Source of the DNA: Anthoceros angustus
Lineage: Eukaryota; Streptophyta; Anthocerotopsida; Anthocerotales; Anthocerotaceae
Length of the DNA stretch: 64,000 nt
NCBI GenBank assembly: GCA_010909165.1
Contig: MU008196.1
Location: forward strand, 310,001 to 374,000
Direction: 5' to 3'
In this document: positions 43,531 to 54,850 of the stretch, one piece after another
Position numbering within the stretch: position 1 is the first letter of the stretch
How the letters are laid out: each line of letters starts with the position of its first letter
Notes under the pieces: model-generated
The model's database searches: none
What the model saw: the letters and a program-made list of their open reading frames with translations, nothing else
Told to the model about the DNA's origin: nothing
Made by a program: the position numbers and the translations under genes

Positions 43531-44547
43531 AAGGTTAGATTAGGAGGATGAGAAGTTGAGTTGAGGTGAGTGTTGAGGAGAATGTGAGTCAATGTGGGAG
43601 TAGGTAGAGATTAGGAGTGAAGAAGGCCCAAGTCGAGCCTAAGGGAGGGTCCCAAATCTCCACCAAACCGAGACTGGAAGCCTGGCCACATCCAAAAATC
43701 ACGGGGTGGAGAAGTTGCCGCGCCTAGTGAGGGTCCCTATGTGCGAAGTGATGGACCTACCCGGAGTAATTCCACGACCAGGATGTCGCTAGGTCTAGGA
43801 GGCGGAGATCCGAAGTGGAGTGGCGGAGGTGTCGTGGGCACGCCAAGATGGAGTTTTGTGGGTGCGCCCGTTGTAGTTGAGCGCCTAGACACGGAAGTTG
43901 GAGAGGCCTTGAACTAGGGCGAGATAACCAATGCTGCGCCATCGGTGCGACTCCCTACCGTGGTAGGATGCGCCCTGGCGCATGCTGGGGGTAGGGTGTC
44001 TCCTCCCATGTAGGAATGAGGGTGTTGGCCCACCAATGCATTAGATCTCCTACAACTCTCCTACAAGTGGTAGGAGGTAGGCCCTACAATTGTTGTTGTT
44101 GGTTAGAGGTCCCGAGTGGCATTGACGGAGCAGCGGCGCCGAGTTGGTGGTTGAGGATGTGCCAATTGTGGGAAGGCGATGGGAAAGGAATAGTGGAAGA
44201 TCACGGGGTGGTGAAGTCGCGTTGCAGCGTGGGGGTCCCGATGCGTAGCTCCGACCCACCGCCGTATGGTGTGGACCTATAGTCATAGGGTGTCGTTGTA
44301 GGTTTGGAAGCGGTGATTGGCCAGTACTCAGTGAGGCATGGTTGTTGTCTATGGAGTGAGTTGAGGTTGCTCGGTATGTGAGGAGCTTGGGTGTGAAGAG
44401 GTATATGGTTTGTGCCTTAGATCACGGTGACCTGACAAACAAGAGTCTCATGGGACGAAACCTATTGTACTTAGCGACAGTGGGATAAGTGTGGCCACTA
44501 GAGGGTGAATCTCGGAAGCCCCGGGGTTTTCCTCCCACACCTCTTGC
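43531..44547 (+). repeat. Plus-strand gypsy LTR 3' end fragment
   Basis: Continues from the third chimeric unit through R-U5-like sequence to CACAAGTCTCATGGGACG-like and GGGATAAGTGTGGCC words and the LTR end CCTCCCACA at 44539-44547. It includes two CCTACCGTGGTAGG-type palindromes near 43954 and 44040. No gene is seen. Confidence 0.65.
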
Positions 44548-45149
44548 AGCTGGGTCTCCGCTCGCCTACCCGCAATTTCCCTTGCTTGATAGGTTCTTGT
44601 CTTCTCTGCCTCCGTCTTCAAGAATTCAACTCTCCTCTTGGCGGCTCCTATGTCTACTTTGCTGAACATTTCCTCTATGCGCAGCATCTCTTCCAACACA
44701 TCCAAGTCTCCTCCCTTGCTCCTGGGAGACTCAAGGCCTTTGCCTTGCTCATGGGATCTTACATCCCTCAACTCCCTATGACGAGCTCCCCGCTCATCAC
44801 TCGGTGGGGCAACTCCTCTCACCATGACTCCATCTGCTTGCCCACCGAACGGAGACGGTTTCCTTCTTACCTCCCGCTTGGGAGCTTCCAAACCATGACT
44901 TCCTTTTTCTCCTACCGTGGTAGGAGTCCCTCCTACCATCGTAGGTCTGCCTCCTACCTTGGTAGGACTAGCTCCTACCACCGTAGGTTCTCTCATGAGA
45001 GGGCGGTAAGGATCCCACACCACTGTGGGCACACCTCCTACCCGCATAGGTGTGATTCCTACCGTGGTAGGAGTTGCTCCTACCATGGTAGGATCCATCC
45101 CTCCTTCCATATATGAACTCCACGACCCAAATCTCGGTCTTCCACGCAT
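44448..45149 (-). CDS. LTR ORF copy with in-frame PTMVG/PTVVG repeats
   Basis: A continuous 233-codon frame, the longest uninterrupted copy of the LTR-borne protein middle part. From its N-terminus it has the tandem pattern PTMVGATPTTVGITPMRVGG, four more such units, a charged linker (APKREVRRKPSPFGGQ), and a helix-prone Glu/Arg-rich region (EMLRIEEMFSKVDIGAAKRR). The repeats are the DNA palindromes read as P-T-x-V-G. Upstream on the minus strand it is followed by SWATEEKR and a run of basic residues. The C-terminus runs over the junction with the plus LTR. Function unknown. Confidence 0.5.
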   Translation of the reverse strand: MRGRPRFGSWSSYMEGGMDPTMVGATPTTVGITPMRVGGVPTVVWDPYRPLMREPTVVGASPTKVGGRPTMVGGTPTTVGEKGSHGLEAPKREVRRKPSPFGGQADGVMVRGVAPPSDERGARHRELRDVRSHEQGKGLESPRSKGGDLDVLEEMLRIEEMFSKVDIGAAKRRVEFLKTEAEKTRTYQAREIAGRRAETQLQEVWEENPGASEIHPLVATLIPLSLSTIGFVP

Positions 45150-45664
45150 CTCCCGTCAAATCCTTCGGAGGATTCCTTCCAGTAGCATTCCGGGGATGGT
45201 ACTTTCTCCTTTTCTTCCTGTACCTCCTCTTGGCCCACACTCTTTTCTCCTCCGTTGCCCAACTTGTGGAGTGTGGATTCGTGTCCAGGGACACCGTGAG
45301 GTCCACATTCACCCTCAATGTCGTTGTAGGCTTAGGATTCGCTCCCAAGGGAATGGTTTGTGCCAAGAGACGCTAACTTCTATCGCTACTGTCCTTCACC
45401 TAAGTCAAGACTTACTTGCTATTACTCCACTTACCTATCTACTCAACCACTACTACCCCCCGACTGGTCTAGCTACCACAGCTCTTATTCCACGACCGCA
45501 AATCTCATTCCACGACCGCGGTGGCTCTCACCGGTAGTTGCTTCGACCACCGAGGTGGGTCCCACACCCAAACCCTAGCGACTTATTTCGGCCAAGACGC
45601 GCTGGATCTCGCCACGGGGCCCACTGTGCACGGATCCGGCTTTATTCTGCACTCCACACTTCAT

Positions 45665-45665
<1 letters not shown>

Positions 45666-45694
<29 letters not shown>
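45666..45694. repeat. CA microsatellite, unit 1
   Basis: Fourteen to fifteen CA units. The duplicated copy at 47408-47434 is one or two units shorter. Confidence 0.95.
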
Positions 45695-45698
<4 letters not shown>

Positions 45699-47407
45699 TA
45701 CAAGGAACGCTCCCTTCAAGACTTTCCACCAGCACCGGTTTGGTTTCTTTTGGATTCACACAAATCTCCACTGCTAGTCTCTCAATTAGTTCCCTTCTCA
45801 ACCCCTCTCACACCTCGCATCGCGTACAGTGTTTAGTCACTCCTTCACCCAATCTTCTCCCTCTCTCTCTCTCTCCCTCAATTCGCCCGCAGGCTTCCAA
45901 CCATCCACTCAACACTTCTCTCTCAATTCGAACACAACTAGCAGGGACAAGTGTGAAGGAAAGAAGAACCCCGGCCACAGAGGCGAGCAAGCTCTGACCC
46001 GCGCCAATCCCTTGGTTTCCTCCTCCTTTGTCGGCCAAGATTGCTTTATCACCCCTCCTCCCCAACATGAGCAAGCTCGACCACCCCTAGGGCGTCTCGC
46101 GCACACCGCCTCCGCCACGTCTCCAACCAGCCACAGGCGTGGGGATCTCAACCAGAATTATCCGACGTGAGGGACCTAATGCCCTCTTATACATCGGTGG
46201 GGCACCACCGGATTTTAGGTCCTAAGATGGCTATCGCGAAGGGCGCCCACAATTCGGGCGATCCTAGGTCCGGCAAGATCCTAACCAAATTATCTTTAGG
46301 TTGCTACCACCTCGCCCCACGCTCTCGGCCTACCTCGACTTGGCCGTCGCCCCACGCCCTCCATTGCTGCCGCCACGAGCTCTCCCGCCACGCCGCTGTC
46401 ATGTGTTCTCCCACACTACTTCCACCTCACACCGCTGACGCCGAATTTGAGGTGTACCGCCTGGGCTTCGCATCTTCCGGCCTTTATTGAGGATTATTAC
46501 TGCTCCTCGTCCACCCAAGCTGGACCTCCTCCTCGCTCAACTCCTCCAAAGTCGCCTCCGCATAGGGAGCCAACCCCACACCCGGGCGCGGTGGTAGAAG
46601 TATGCACCGGGTCCTCACTTGCAGGTAGGCCCCGATCCCTCCTATTTCCACACGCACATGGACGGTGAGGTTAAGCACGCGTTCCATTCACATATAGACC
46701 GGGCACATAAGTTTCCTCATCCATGTGCCGAATATAATAGGACCCCTGCCGGTGAGGTGCTTACCCCTCCTCCCGTAGGCTACACCGTTGCTCGGCCTAT
46801 GTCCTCGCGAGGCGCCACGTCGCCCCGCCGCCCCGCCCCGCCCCGCCGGGTTGGTTGCGCCAATGTCGGTGGCGGTTTCGACTACGTAGTGGACTCCACG
46901 ACCCAAATCTCGGGTCTTCCTGCAACCTCCTCCTGCAAATCCTTCGGAGGGATTCCTTCCAGCAGTAGCATTCCAGATGGTACTTTCTCCTTTTCTTCCT
47001 GTACCTCCTCTTGGCGTCCTGCTGACTTTTCTCCTCCGTTGCCCAACTTGCTGTGGAGTGTGGATTCGTGTCCAGGGACACCGTGAGGTCCACATTCGCC
47101 CTCAATGTCGTTGTAGGCTTAGGATTCGCTCCCAAGGGAATGGTTTGTGCGAGGCGCTAACTTCTATCGCTCGACCTTCACCTAAGTCAAGACTTGCTAT
47201 TACTCCTCTTACCTATCTACACAACCACTACTACCCCGACTTGTCTAGCTACCACTCTTATTCCGGCCAAATCTCATTCCACGACGCGGTGGCTCTCAAG
47301 GTAGTTGCTTCGACCGAGGTGGGTCCCACACCCAAACCCTAGCGACTTATTTCGAGCGCAGGCGTCCACCACGCGCGGATCCGGCTTTATTCACTCCACA
47401 CTTCATG

Positions 47408-47434
47408 CACACACACACACACACACACACACAC
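47408..47434. repeat. CA microsatellite, unit 2
   Basis: Counterpart of 45666-45694 in the second duplication unit. Confidence 0.95.
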
Positions 47435-48682
47435 TTTACAAGGGGCACATTTTTTGCAGCTTCCACAGACGGTTTGGTTTCTTTTGGATTCACACAAATC
47501 TCCTGCTAGCCTCTCAATTAGTTCCCTTCTCAACCCCTCTCACCATCGTCTGGGTGTTTAGTCACTCCTTCACCCAATCTTCTCCCTCTCTCTCTCTCCT
47601 CAATTCCCGCAGCTTCCATCCACTCAACACTTCGCAATTGAACACAACTAGCGGGGGACAAGTGTGAAGGAAAGAAGAACCCCAGGCGTCACGGCGTTAC
47701 GAGCAAGCTCGGACGCCCGCGCCAATCCCTTGGTTTCCTCCTCCTTTGTCAAGATTGCTTTATCACCCCTCCTCCCAGTGCAAGCTCTCGACCACCCCTA
47801 GGGCGTCTCGCGCACTGCGCCTCTCATCGATCGGACGTCTCCAACCAGCCACAGGCGTGGGGATCTCAACCGGGGAATTGCTCGGCGTGAGGGACCTAGT
47901 CGCCCCTCTTATACATGGTGGGGCACCACCGGATTTTAGGTCCTAAGATGGCTGCTCGCGAAGGGCGCCCACAATTCGGGCGATCCTAGGTCGATCGACA
48001 TCTAACCAAATTATCTTTAGGTTGCTACCACCTCACTCCTTCTCTGCGCTACCTCGACTTGGCCGCTCGTCCTCCATTCTTGCCACGAGCTCTCACCTTG
48101 CCGCTGGTCGGACGGGTTCTCCCACACTACTTCCACCTCCTCCTCTTGGCGTCTGAATTTGAGGTGTACCACCCTGGGCTTCGCATCTTCCGGCCTTTAT
48201 TGAGGATTATTCGGCTCCTCGTCCACCCAAGCTGGACCTCCTCCTCGCTCAACTCCTCCAAAGTCGCCTCCATAATAGGGAGCCAACCCCACAGGCGCGG
48301 TGGTAGAAGTATGCACCGGGTCCTCACTTGCGATGGGTAGGCCACAGTCCCTCCTATTTCCACACGCACATGGACGGTGAGGTTAAGCCGCGTTCTCCAT
48401 TCACATATAGACCGGGCACATAAGTTTCCTCATCCATGTGCCGTAATATAATAGGACCCCTGCTGCGGTGAGGTGCTTACCCCTCCTCCCGTAGGCTACA
48501 CCGTTGCTCGGCCTATGTCACGCCATGGCACGATCCATGCGCCGCACCTGCTTGGGTTGGTTGCGCCAATGTCGGTGGCGGTTTCGACTACTGTGATGGA
48601 CTCCACGGCCGTCGTTGATTCGACAAGCGGTGGGTGAGGTTTCGGCTACCTCGGTTCTTTGCTTCCGCTCGGTAGGCCTTCG

Positions 48683-49303
48683 CTACTCGATCGTGGTCAC
48701 GCTTCCCTTCCCTTTGTCCTTTCTGGCTCGGCCACGTGCCTCATCCCGCTCCCGTTTATACCGCTCCGCCAGCTTATGGGCCTTCTCCACTGAGGCCGCC
48801 TCCTGCTCCTGGGCTCGCAACAACTCCCCCTGCATCTCCTGGTTCGTCTCGTGGGCATCCTTAATTTGAGCCATGAGCGCTTCCTGCTGGCTCGTCATGG
48901 CCTGCAACTTCTCCTGGGCCCTGCACAAATCTTCTTGAATCTTGGCCCTTATTTCCTCTAGGTTCCGCTTGTCTTCCTCCAGTTGCTTGCGCTTGGCCTC
49001 TTCACAAACCCGGCCTTCACCACTTCCTCCCGCCCCGCACACCGAGCCGTGAGAGCTAAAGCCGCTTGATCCAACAACCGCTTGGGCCCGGATCATCGTG
49101 TGGGCCTCCGCAAGTCCACTTGTTGTGGCGGCCCGCGACGCCATCCCTCTGTCGAGAACTTTCCTCCCCAGAGGTGCACCCTCACCAATTCGGTTGCATC
49201 CACCTCTGTTGCCAGTGGAGTCCCCTTGAAAATCTCTTCCCATGCCGAGGAGGGTCCGCCTCGAGGTCGCCCTAAACCCTCGGAGTTGATTCATCATCCG
49301 CAT
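48683..49303 (-). CDS. Coiled-coil ORF of unknown function
   Basis: An uninterrupted frame of 206 codons. The first half is Gly/Arg-rich without motif. The second half is a strong coiled-coil candidate: KRKQLEEDKRNLEEIRAKIQ, LCRAQEKLQAMTSQQEALMA, ELLRAQEQEAASVEKAHKLA, then a basic end RARKDKGKG. Similar Glu/Gln/Arg-rich stretches occur in the LTR-borne frames, so a decayed element origin is likelier than a host myosin-like gene. No motor, kinase or other enzyme motif is present. Confidence 0.4.
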   Translation of the reverse strand: MRMMNQLRGFRATSRRTLLGMGRDFQGDSTGNRGGCNRIGEGAPLGRKVLDRGMASRAATTSGLAEAHTMIRAQAVVGSSGFSSHGSVCGAGGSGEGRVCEEAKRKQLEEDKRNLEEIRAKIQEDLCRAQEKLQAMTSQQEALMAQIKDAHETNQEMQGELLRAQEQEAASVEKAHKLAERYKRERDEARGRARKDKGKGSVTTIE

Positions 49304-49433
49304 CCAGTCGAAAATTGTCCTCGGATCGCGCCTCCTCTTACGCCACCTCCAACCGCCGCTTTCATTTTCAGAAGCGGCGCCTGCTGACCGTGACGCGCAT
49401 CCGCCTTCACCTTTTCACGATGCCGCCTTCACC

Positions 49434-50848
49434 CCGGTCTTCCTCCTTTGCTGGTGGGAATTTCCTTCTCCTCCTCCTCCTTGCCGCCACCGACTCCCGC
49501 CTATCCGATTTTTCCTCCTTGGGCTCCTCCGCCTTCCATTTCACCTCCCTAACCGGCTTCCACATGTGGAGGGAGGCTACAATCTCCACCGCGCAGCTAG
49601 CGTAAACATAAAGATGGACCGTAAATGGTGAGATTAGAGAGGCCGAGGCGAGGAAATCAAGTTCAACCTCTCTTCACACAACTTGTCGAGAGAATTCGCC
49701 TCAATCGATCTTCGCCTTGACCACTTCATGAAGGAACAAGAAGTGGTACAAATAATCCCGCTTCTTGTCAGGAAACATAGGAGCCACTGGCGGACCCATC
49801 AATCACACCTTAAATCCTCACAACCGCGTTCGCGACCACGCCCGCTTTAACGGGCGGTGCTGCTTTGCCGTGCTTCTTTTCTGGGCGGCTCCATCACCAA
49901 CCCGCCCGCCTCCTCTTCGCCCATACACCCTTCTAACCACAGTCCCAATCCTGCACCGCTCTAAATCCCCGTCATTTGTCCTGTGACGCGACACTCGCAC
50001 TCCCCCAGTTCATGTAATTCCACCGCTCTTCCATGAAACCCGGCTTGACTCCTTCACTCCTCCCCAGAACTTTCCAATGATCCATGTTCGGCCATTGGGC
50101 ACAATTCGGTGGTGACCTTGGGCGCCATCCCTCTCACGGTCTTCCTCCTTTTCTTTTGGAATTTCCTTCTCCTCCTCCAGGCCACTGCCACGACTCCCGG
50201 CTATCGATTTTTCCTCCTTGGGCTCCTCCGCCTTCCATTTCACCTCCCTAGCGGCTTCCACATGTGGAGGCTACAATCTCCACCTCGGGGCAGTTAGCGT
50301 AAACATAAAGATGGACGAAATGGTGAGATTAGAGAGGGCGAGGCGGAGGAAATCAAGTTCAACCTCTCTTCACACAACTTGTCGAGAGAATTCGCTAATC
50401 GATCTTCGCCCCTTGACCACTTCATGAAGGGCAAGTGGTCGGACAAATAATCACTTCTTGTCTGCGAAACATAGGAGCCACTGGCGGACCCATCAAGCTG
50501 TTGCCAAATCCCTCGTCAACCGGCCGTTGGGTTCTCGCCGCTTTAACGGGCGTGCTACTTCTTCTTGCTTCTTTTCTGGGCGGCTCCATCACCAACCGCC
50601 CGCCTCCTCCTTGCCGCCCATACCCTCCTAACGACTCCGGTCCCAATCCTGCGGCGCTCTAAATCCCCTTTGTTGTTGTCCTTGGTGGCGCGCACACTCT
50701 GCACAGTCCGAGTTCATGTAATTCCACCGCTCTTCCATGAAACCCGGCTTGACTCCTTCAGCTCCCATCGAACTTTCCAATGATCCATGTTCATTGCCAT
50801 TGGGCAAGCACAATTGTGGTGACCTTGGGCGCCATCCCTCTCACGGTC
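49434..50848. repeat. 706-bp tandem duplication
   Basis: Units 49434-50139 and 50140-50848 share GGCTCCTCCGCCTTCCATTT, CACACAACTTGTCGAGAG, CATAGGAGCCACTGGCGG, TTCATGTAATTCCACCGC and CTTTCCAATGATCCATG. A third, short copy begins near 50817. Coding-like words on the + strand (FNLSSHNLSREFA, LDHFMKE) appear in both but are broken; no gene is claimed. Confidence 0.8.
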
Positions 50849-51480
50849 TTCACGGTCTCGCGCCACAAACCAACGCCACACTGGGGTCGGCCTGTGGTTC
50901 CTACCTCCTCGGCAAGGCGCGCTGCCGCGCCTTCCTCCTCTGCGTCGCGCCTCGCGATGTCACCGACGGGGTTCGAGCTCCTTCCCGCCGTCGTTGCGCC
51001 TCGCGCCTCCTCCTCCTTGCCGCCCGCCTCCTCCGCCTTCACCACTTCCTCCCGCCGCCCGCCCGCTGCGGCCGTTGTTTGAACGGGATTCGCATTTCCT
51101 AGGGTTAAGTTTCCTGTGTTCCCCTACTCCTGCTCGACCTACGACCGCTTCCACATCCCAATCCACAACCCCACACTCATTCTCTGCGTCGGTCGACCCC
51201 AACTTATAGACTTGTCACATTCTAATTATTCCAAACCCCCTATCTCACATATATAGACTTTTTAGGGAACATTCCGAGTCCATGGGCCAAGGAACACCAA
51301 ATTCGGACCATTTATTTTCTAACTTAAAAATCAAAACAAGAAAGAATCCATAGGCCAAGGGCATTTCTTCTATAAATACCTCGCCTACTACCAACCCGAC
51401 TTATTTTCACACCACATCCCAAAAACAAAAAAACACTTGTGCCCCCAACAGGGGCGTCAAGTCGATCAGTCGGATCGTCA
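50849..51480. other. Spacer with TATA-like box, no gene supported
   Basis: The left part is GC-rich and continues the tandem repeat sequence. From 51200 it turns AT-rich and includes CTATAAATACC (51370-51380), a good plant TATA context on the + strand about 110 bp before the LTR homology starts. No coding region downstream of it is convincing. Confidence 0.4.
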
Positions 51481-52373
51481 CACTTGCGCCCTCCCTCTTC
51501 AGCGCAGCATGGGTGTGTGTACGGCGCGATGGTGTGTGGGGGTCTCCTTGAGCTCGCGATCGGGCGGCACCTTCCTGCGGTGAGTGCGTCTTCCACTTTC
51601 AAAGTTGGCTTCCTGCACACACACATGCAACGGCTTATGTATGACACCTGGGGTTAAGATGGGTAAATCCCACTCCCCTGCACCCTTGTATGTGTGCCAC
51701 GTGGCACCCTTCCCACCGTTGATGCTAGTTTCCTAATCCCCTTGTGCTAAAATACCATTTTCCCCTATTTCCTAATTTTTATTTGCTAAAAATTAGCCTC
51801 TAATTTCCTAATACCTATTTTGGCCTATTTATCTAGTCCACTAAAAGACCCTATATAGCAAGCCTATCACCTGCCTAAGACATAAGCTACCTTCCTTAGC
51901 AACCTATCTCCCTACTGGTAGGACACCCTCCTACCATGGTAGGAGTTTTTCCTCTTCTCCTACCATGGTAGGACTTACTCCTACGGCGGTAGGATACCTT
52001 CCTACCTGCTCCTACCATGGTAGGAGCCATTCCTACACTGGTAGGTGATCAGAACACTAGCAGGGTCATTCTCCTAAGTTGGTAGCATCTCTCCTACCCG
52101 CGTCTACCATGGTAGGAGTTTCTCCTGCGGTGGTAGGACACCTCCTGCCACTTATGTAGGTTACCTTTTCTCCTTGCCAAAAGGTCGTTTCGACCCATTT
52201 CTTTTTCCCTGCATATTTCCTCTGCCTTCCCAACAGGGTCCTACAACTCCAGCTCAAAAAGGAACAAAAAAGTTTCTTGCATGTCTCCACCAAACCATTT
52301 CTAGCAAAAGAATTTGGGCCTATTTCAAAACAAACTCACTTAAGCCAGTTGCCCAAACTTTTGCGTTCCACAT
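51481..52373 (-). repeat. gypsy-2 3' LTR, start portion
   Basis: Homologous to 41045-41924. On the minus strand it begins TGTGGAACGCAAAAGTTTGG at 52373 directly after a PPT, which makes it a 3' LTR start. It contains a palindrome array at 51905-52150 with CCTACCATGGTAGG at 51930-51943. The rest of the LTR is displaced: related pieces lie at 45118-45262 and 46890-47045. Confidence 0.82.
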
Positions 52374-52388
52374 ACTCCCCTCCTCACC
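52374..52388 (-). promoter_or_regulatory. gypsy-2 polypurine tract
   Basis: On the minus strand GAGGAGGGGAGTA precedes the LTR start, closely matching the gypsy-1 PPT. Confidence 0.82.
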
Positions 52389-53240
52389 TGTTTGCATCCT
52401 CGCAAACAACAGATACCTCGGGCTGAATGTACTTCTTAACCTTCCACCCATTCACTCTAGTTGGTAGCAAATCTCCATCCACAACACGTAGTTGCACGGA
52501 TCCATTCTCATATACTGCCACCACCTCATAAGGTCCCATCCATCTCAACCTAAGCTGCCCTGGGAAGTCCATATAACGGCTATCATATAGAAGAACCAAA
52601 TCCCCGGCCATGATAGCTTCTTGCTTCCTCAACTACCCATCATGCCTATCCTTCCTAAGCTCCTGAATTCACTGGGTTTCTTCTAAAGCATCTTCCCTAC
52701 GCTCCTCTTGCTCTATGAAAGATTCTAGCCTAGCTACCTGGCTATCTTCTATCATGTATTCTTCCTCCATGATTCTATAGGTAGGTACTTCGAATTCCAC
52801 GGGCATCACAAGAGACATGCCATATGTTAAATAATGAGAGGTCTTCTTGGTTGTCACTTTCTCCGCTCTCCAAATTATGATGTTCTCGAAGAGAAACTTC
52901 GCCACTGTAGGTTCATCATCCTTCCTTGTTGCTCTTAGCCTCCATCATCTTTGTGCAATAGTCCGTAGCCACCAAGATATATTATTTCCTCGTCCATTTT
53001 GTGGGTGGCTTGATTGGACCCACAATGTCTAAGCCCCACTTCTCGAACGGTGCCAATAGCAGGTGTAAGTGAGAGGCCAATGTGTCGACAAAGTCGGCCT
53101 CCCAACCCGTTGGCATGCATCACACAATTCCGAACAAAATCCCACACATCTCCTTGCATCGTAGCCCACCAAAAGCCTGCATCCAAAATCTTCTTCATAG
53201 TAATTTGCATCGAGTAATGTCGTATCTCACCGTTCAACAA
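52384..53240 (-). pseudogene. gypsy-2 integrase
   Basis: Right to left: KKILDAGFWWATMQGDVWDF and CVMHANGLGGRLC (H2C2 region, 52935-53240); VGLRHCGSNQATHKMDEEII and GGYGLLHKDDGG (degraded core start); MAKFLFENIII and YGMSLVMPVEFEVPTYRIME (52669-52905); then LVLLYDSRYMDFPGQLRLRW, GPYEVVAVYENGSVQLR and VNGWKVKKYIQPE (52384-52632). The part with the second catalytic Asp and Glu is deleted between FLFENIII and RAEKVTTKKT. The C-terminal frame is intact and better preserved than that of gypsy-1. Confidence 0.85.
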
Positions 53241-54568
53241 ATAACGTGGACATGGGAGTCCTTCTCATTCTAACCTCCTCTTCCCATGCTCACCTCACCG
53301 TTTCCCTCTAGCTTGTTCACCAGTGGATGTTTGTGCTATGACAAAACTAGCTTCTCACCGCGCCGATGTTGCATATTATACTGCAGTCGTGCACCTGCAT
53401 CTGGCATCATCGCCACCCCTTTATCTCCATGCTCCCTAGTCTCATGACTAGCCCCAGATCGTGCTCTAACAGCGATCTTCTCTCCATGCGTTTCACAGCA
53501 GCAATTTCCTGATCGACCGTGAATCGGTCGGCGCTTGCAATTCCACTGCAAGCACACCTTGAGGTGTGATTTCTCCACAATCCTCCTTCATACACGTCAC
53601 CATAGAGCCATCCTCACTCCTAGGCTCCAGCGCACACACCTCCTCAGCACACCATTTTTGTGTGCCACCTCTCCTTCCTCCAAATTGCGATTTCTTGGCA
53701 ATCTTTTCATCGATCCTTGCCACTATCGTGGGATCCACTTGCAACCCTCTTGACTGCTCACCCTTAAAGAGCACTCCTTGCCCTCCTTGTACACATGTTG
53801 TCACTTCTTTGCTTCATCTCGAACTCTTAGATTGACCTCCTGCAGCAAACCCTGCACAAAACCCCTTCCACGGACACTTGGCCCTTCTGCTTACAACACC
53901 TCTTGCTGCACAGCCTCAATCACACATGTACTTTGCCCACGTTCCTATCCTTCCAACCGTGCTACTGCTACCAACTCCTCGTCAGGAAATCGGTCATCAG
54001 CAGCCACAATCCGCTCACCAGTTTTCAGTCGAAAAATAAAGCCTGCATTCACATGCTCTTGCAACTTCTTAAACTCTTCCTACACCTCTACACTTAGAAA
54101 TCTTCGCTACCTTACCATATTCTAGCTCTAAGTTTTCTATGGCACATGGATCTACATGCGTTCCCTTGAACTCCTCCTTTCACTATTTCCCAAACATTTG
54201 TCAAGAAAGTTCATATCATAGGCCTTGCTTTTGCAGAAGGCTACATCCTTCTAGCAGCCGTGGTGGTACTCTCTCCAAGTAACCATAAATCCCCTCTACA
54301 TAATCATACAAAGACTCCCTCCTCTTCCTTCGCAGAGTCCTCAAGCCGACAGCGATGTGATGTGCATAGCTCAAACCACCAGGCGTTCAAAATATAGCTC
54401 TCAAATCATCCCAATGTAATGGTGGTGCAGCCCCATACATGCAACTATACCGCTGCTGGGCATGACCTCGAAGCACTCTAGGAAAATTTCGGAGACAATC
54501 CATGAGGCTTCCAAATTCGCATGAGACACATGTTCAAAGTTTGCACAAAAGCCTCAAAGATCTTCACC
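53241..54568 (-). other. Decayed gypsy-2 interior
   Basis: Minus-strand frames 53336-53578 and 53493-53804 have no recognisable pol motif. The region up to 54568 reads in parts like a degraded gag capsid but is full of stops. RT, protease and RNase H are not found between gag and integrase, so several kilobases appear deleted. Confidence 0.5.
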
Positions 54569-54850
54569 TCATTGCTTCTCCCCAAATCTCACATACTGCT
54601 GGCGGCTGTGGGGTGATTCACTCCCACCACCTCTACTTCCTCCACTCATGGTCGAGGGCGTCCACAAAACTGTGGGCACACCTCCCAACAAACTCCCTGC
54701 AATACTGGCAGTAAACAGATGCTGCCGGCAAGCGGGATGTAATGTACACAAACTTGGGCACACAAGCGCCTTAGTCCTCCTAACAAGCAAGGTTGAAAGG
54801 GCAGCAAGTTGGGCAATAATTCGATCAAGACCTTGCGAAAGCTCAGCCAT
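54569..54850 (-). pseudogene. Possible gypsy-2 gag N-terminus
   Basis: Begins MAELSQGLDRIIAQLAALST, a short amphipathic leader like those opening plant gypsy gag proteins, followed by a Gly/Ser-rich segment ending VRFGEKQ. The call rests on this pattern and position only. Confidence 0.45.

Larger units (their letters stand above)
45118..48607. repeat. 1.78-kb tandem duplication
   Basis: Unit 1 (45118-46896) and unit 2 (46897-48607) share their whole length. Both start CTCCACGACCCAAATCTCG and include GTCCAGGGACACCGTGAGG, a CA microsatellite (45666-45694; 47408-47434), a CTCTCTCT tract, CTCTTATACAT, and end GTCGGTGGCGGTTTCGACTA. The differences are almost all short gaps. Each unit carries a minus-strand basic frame (ATEEKS/ATEEKR and KKRRKYH) of the LTR family at its left end, and long pyrimidine-rich sequence. 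Confidence 0.85.

Noticed and set aside
48683-49303. Host myosin or kinesin tail
   Set aside because: Only a coiled coil is present, no motor domain nearby, and neighbours are LTR-derived repeats.
53822-54120. Host gene on the plus strand between gypsy-2 fragments
   Set aside because: Ser/Thr/Cys-rich plus frames are the antisense of decayed gypsy-2; no splice-supported frame or motif.
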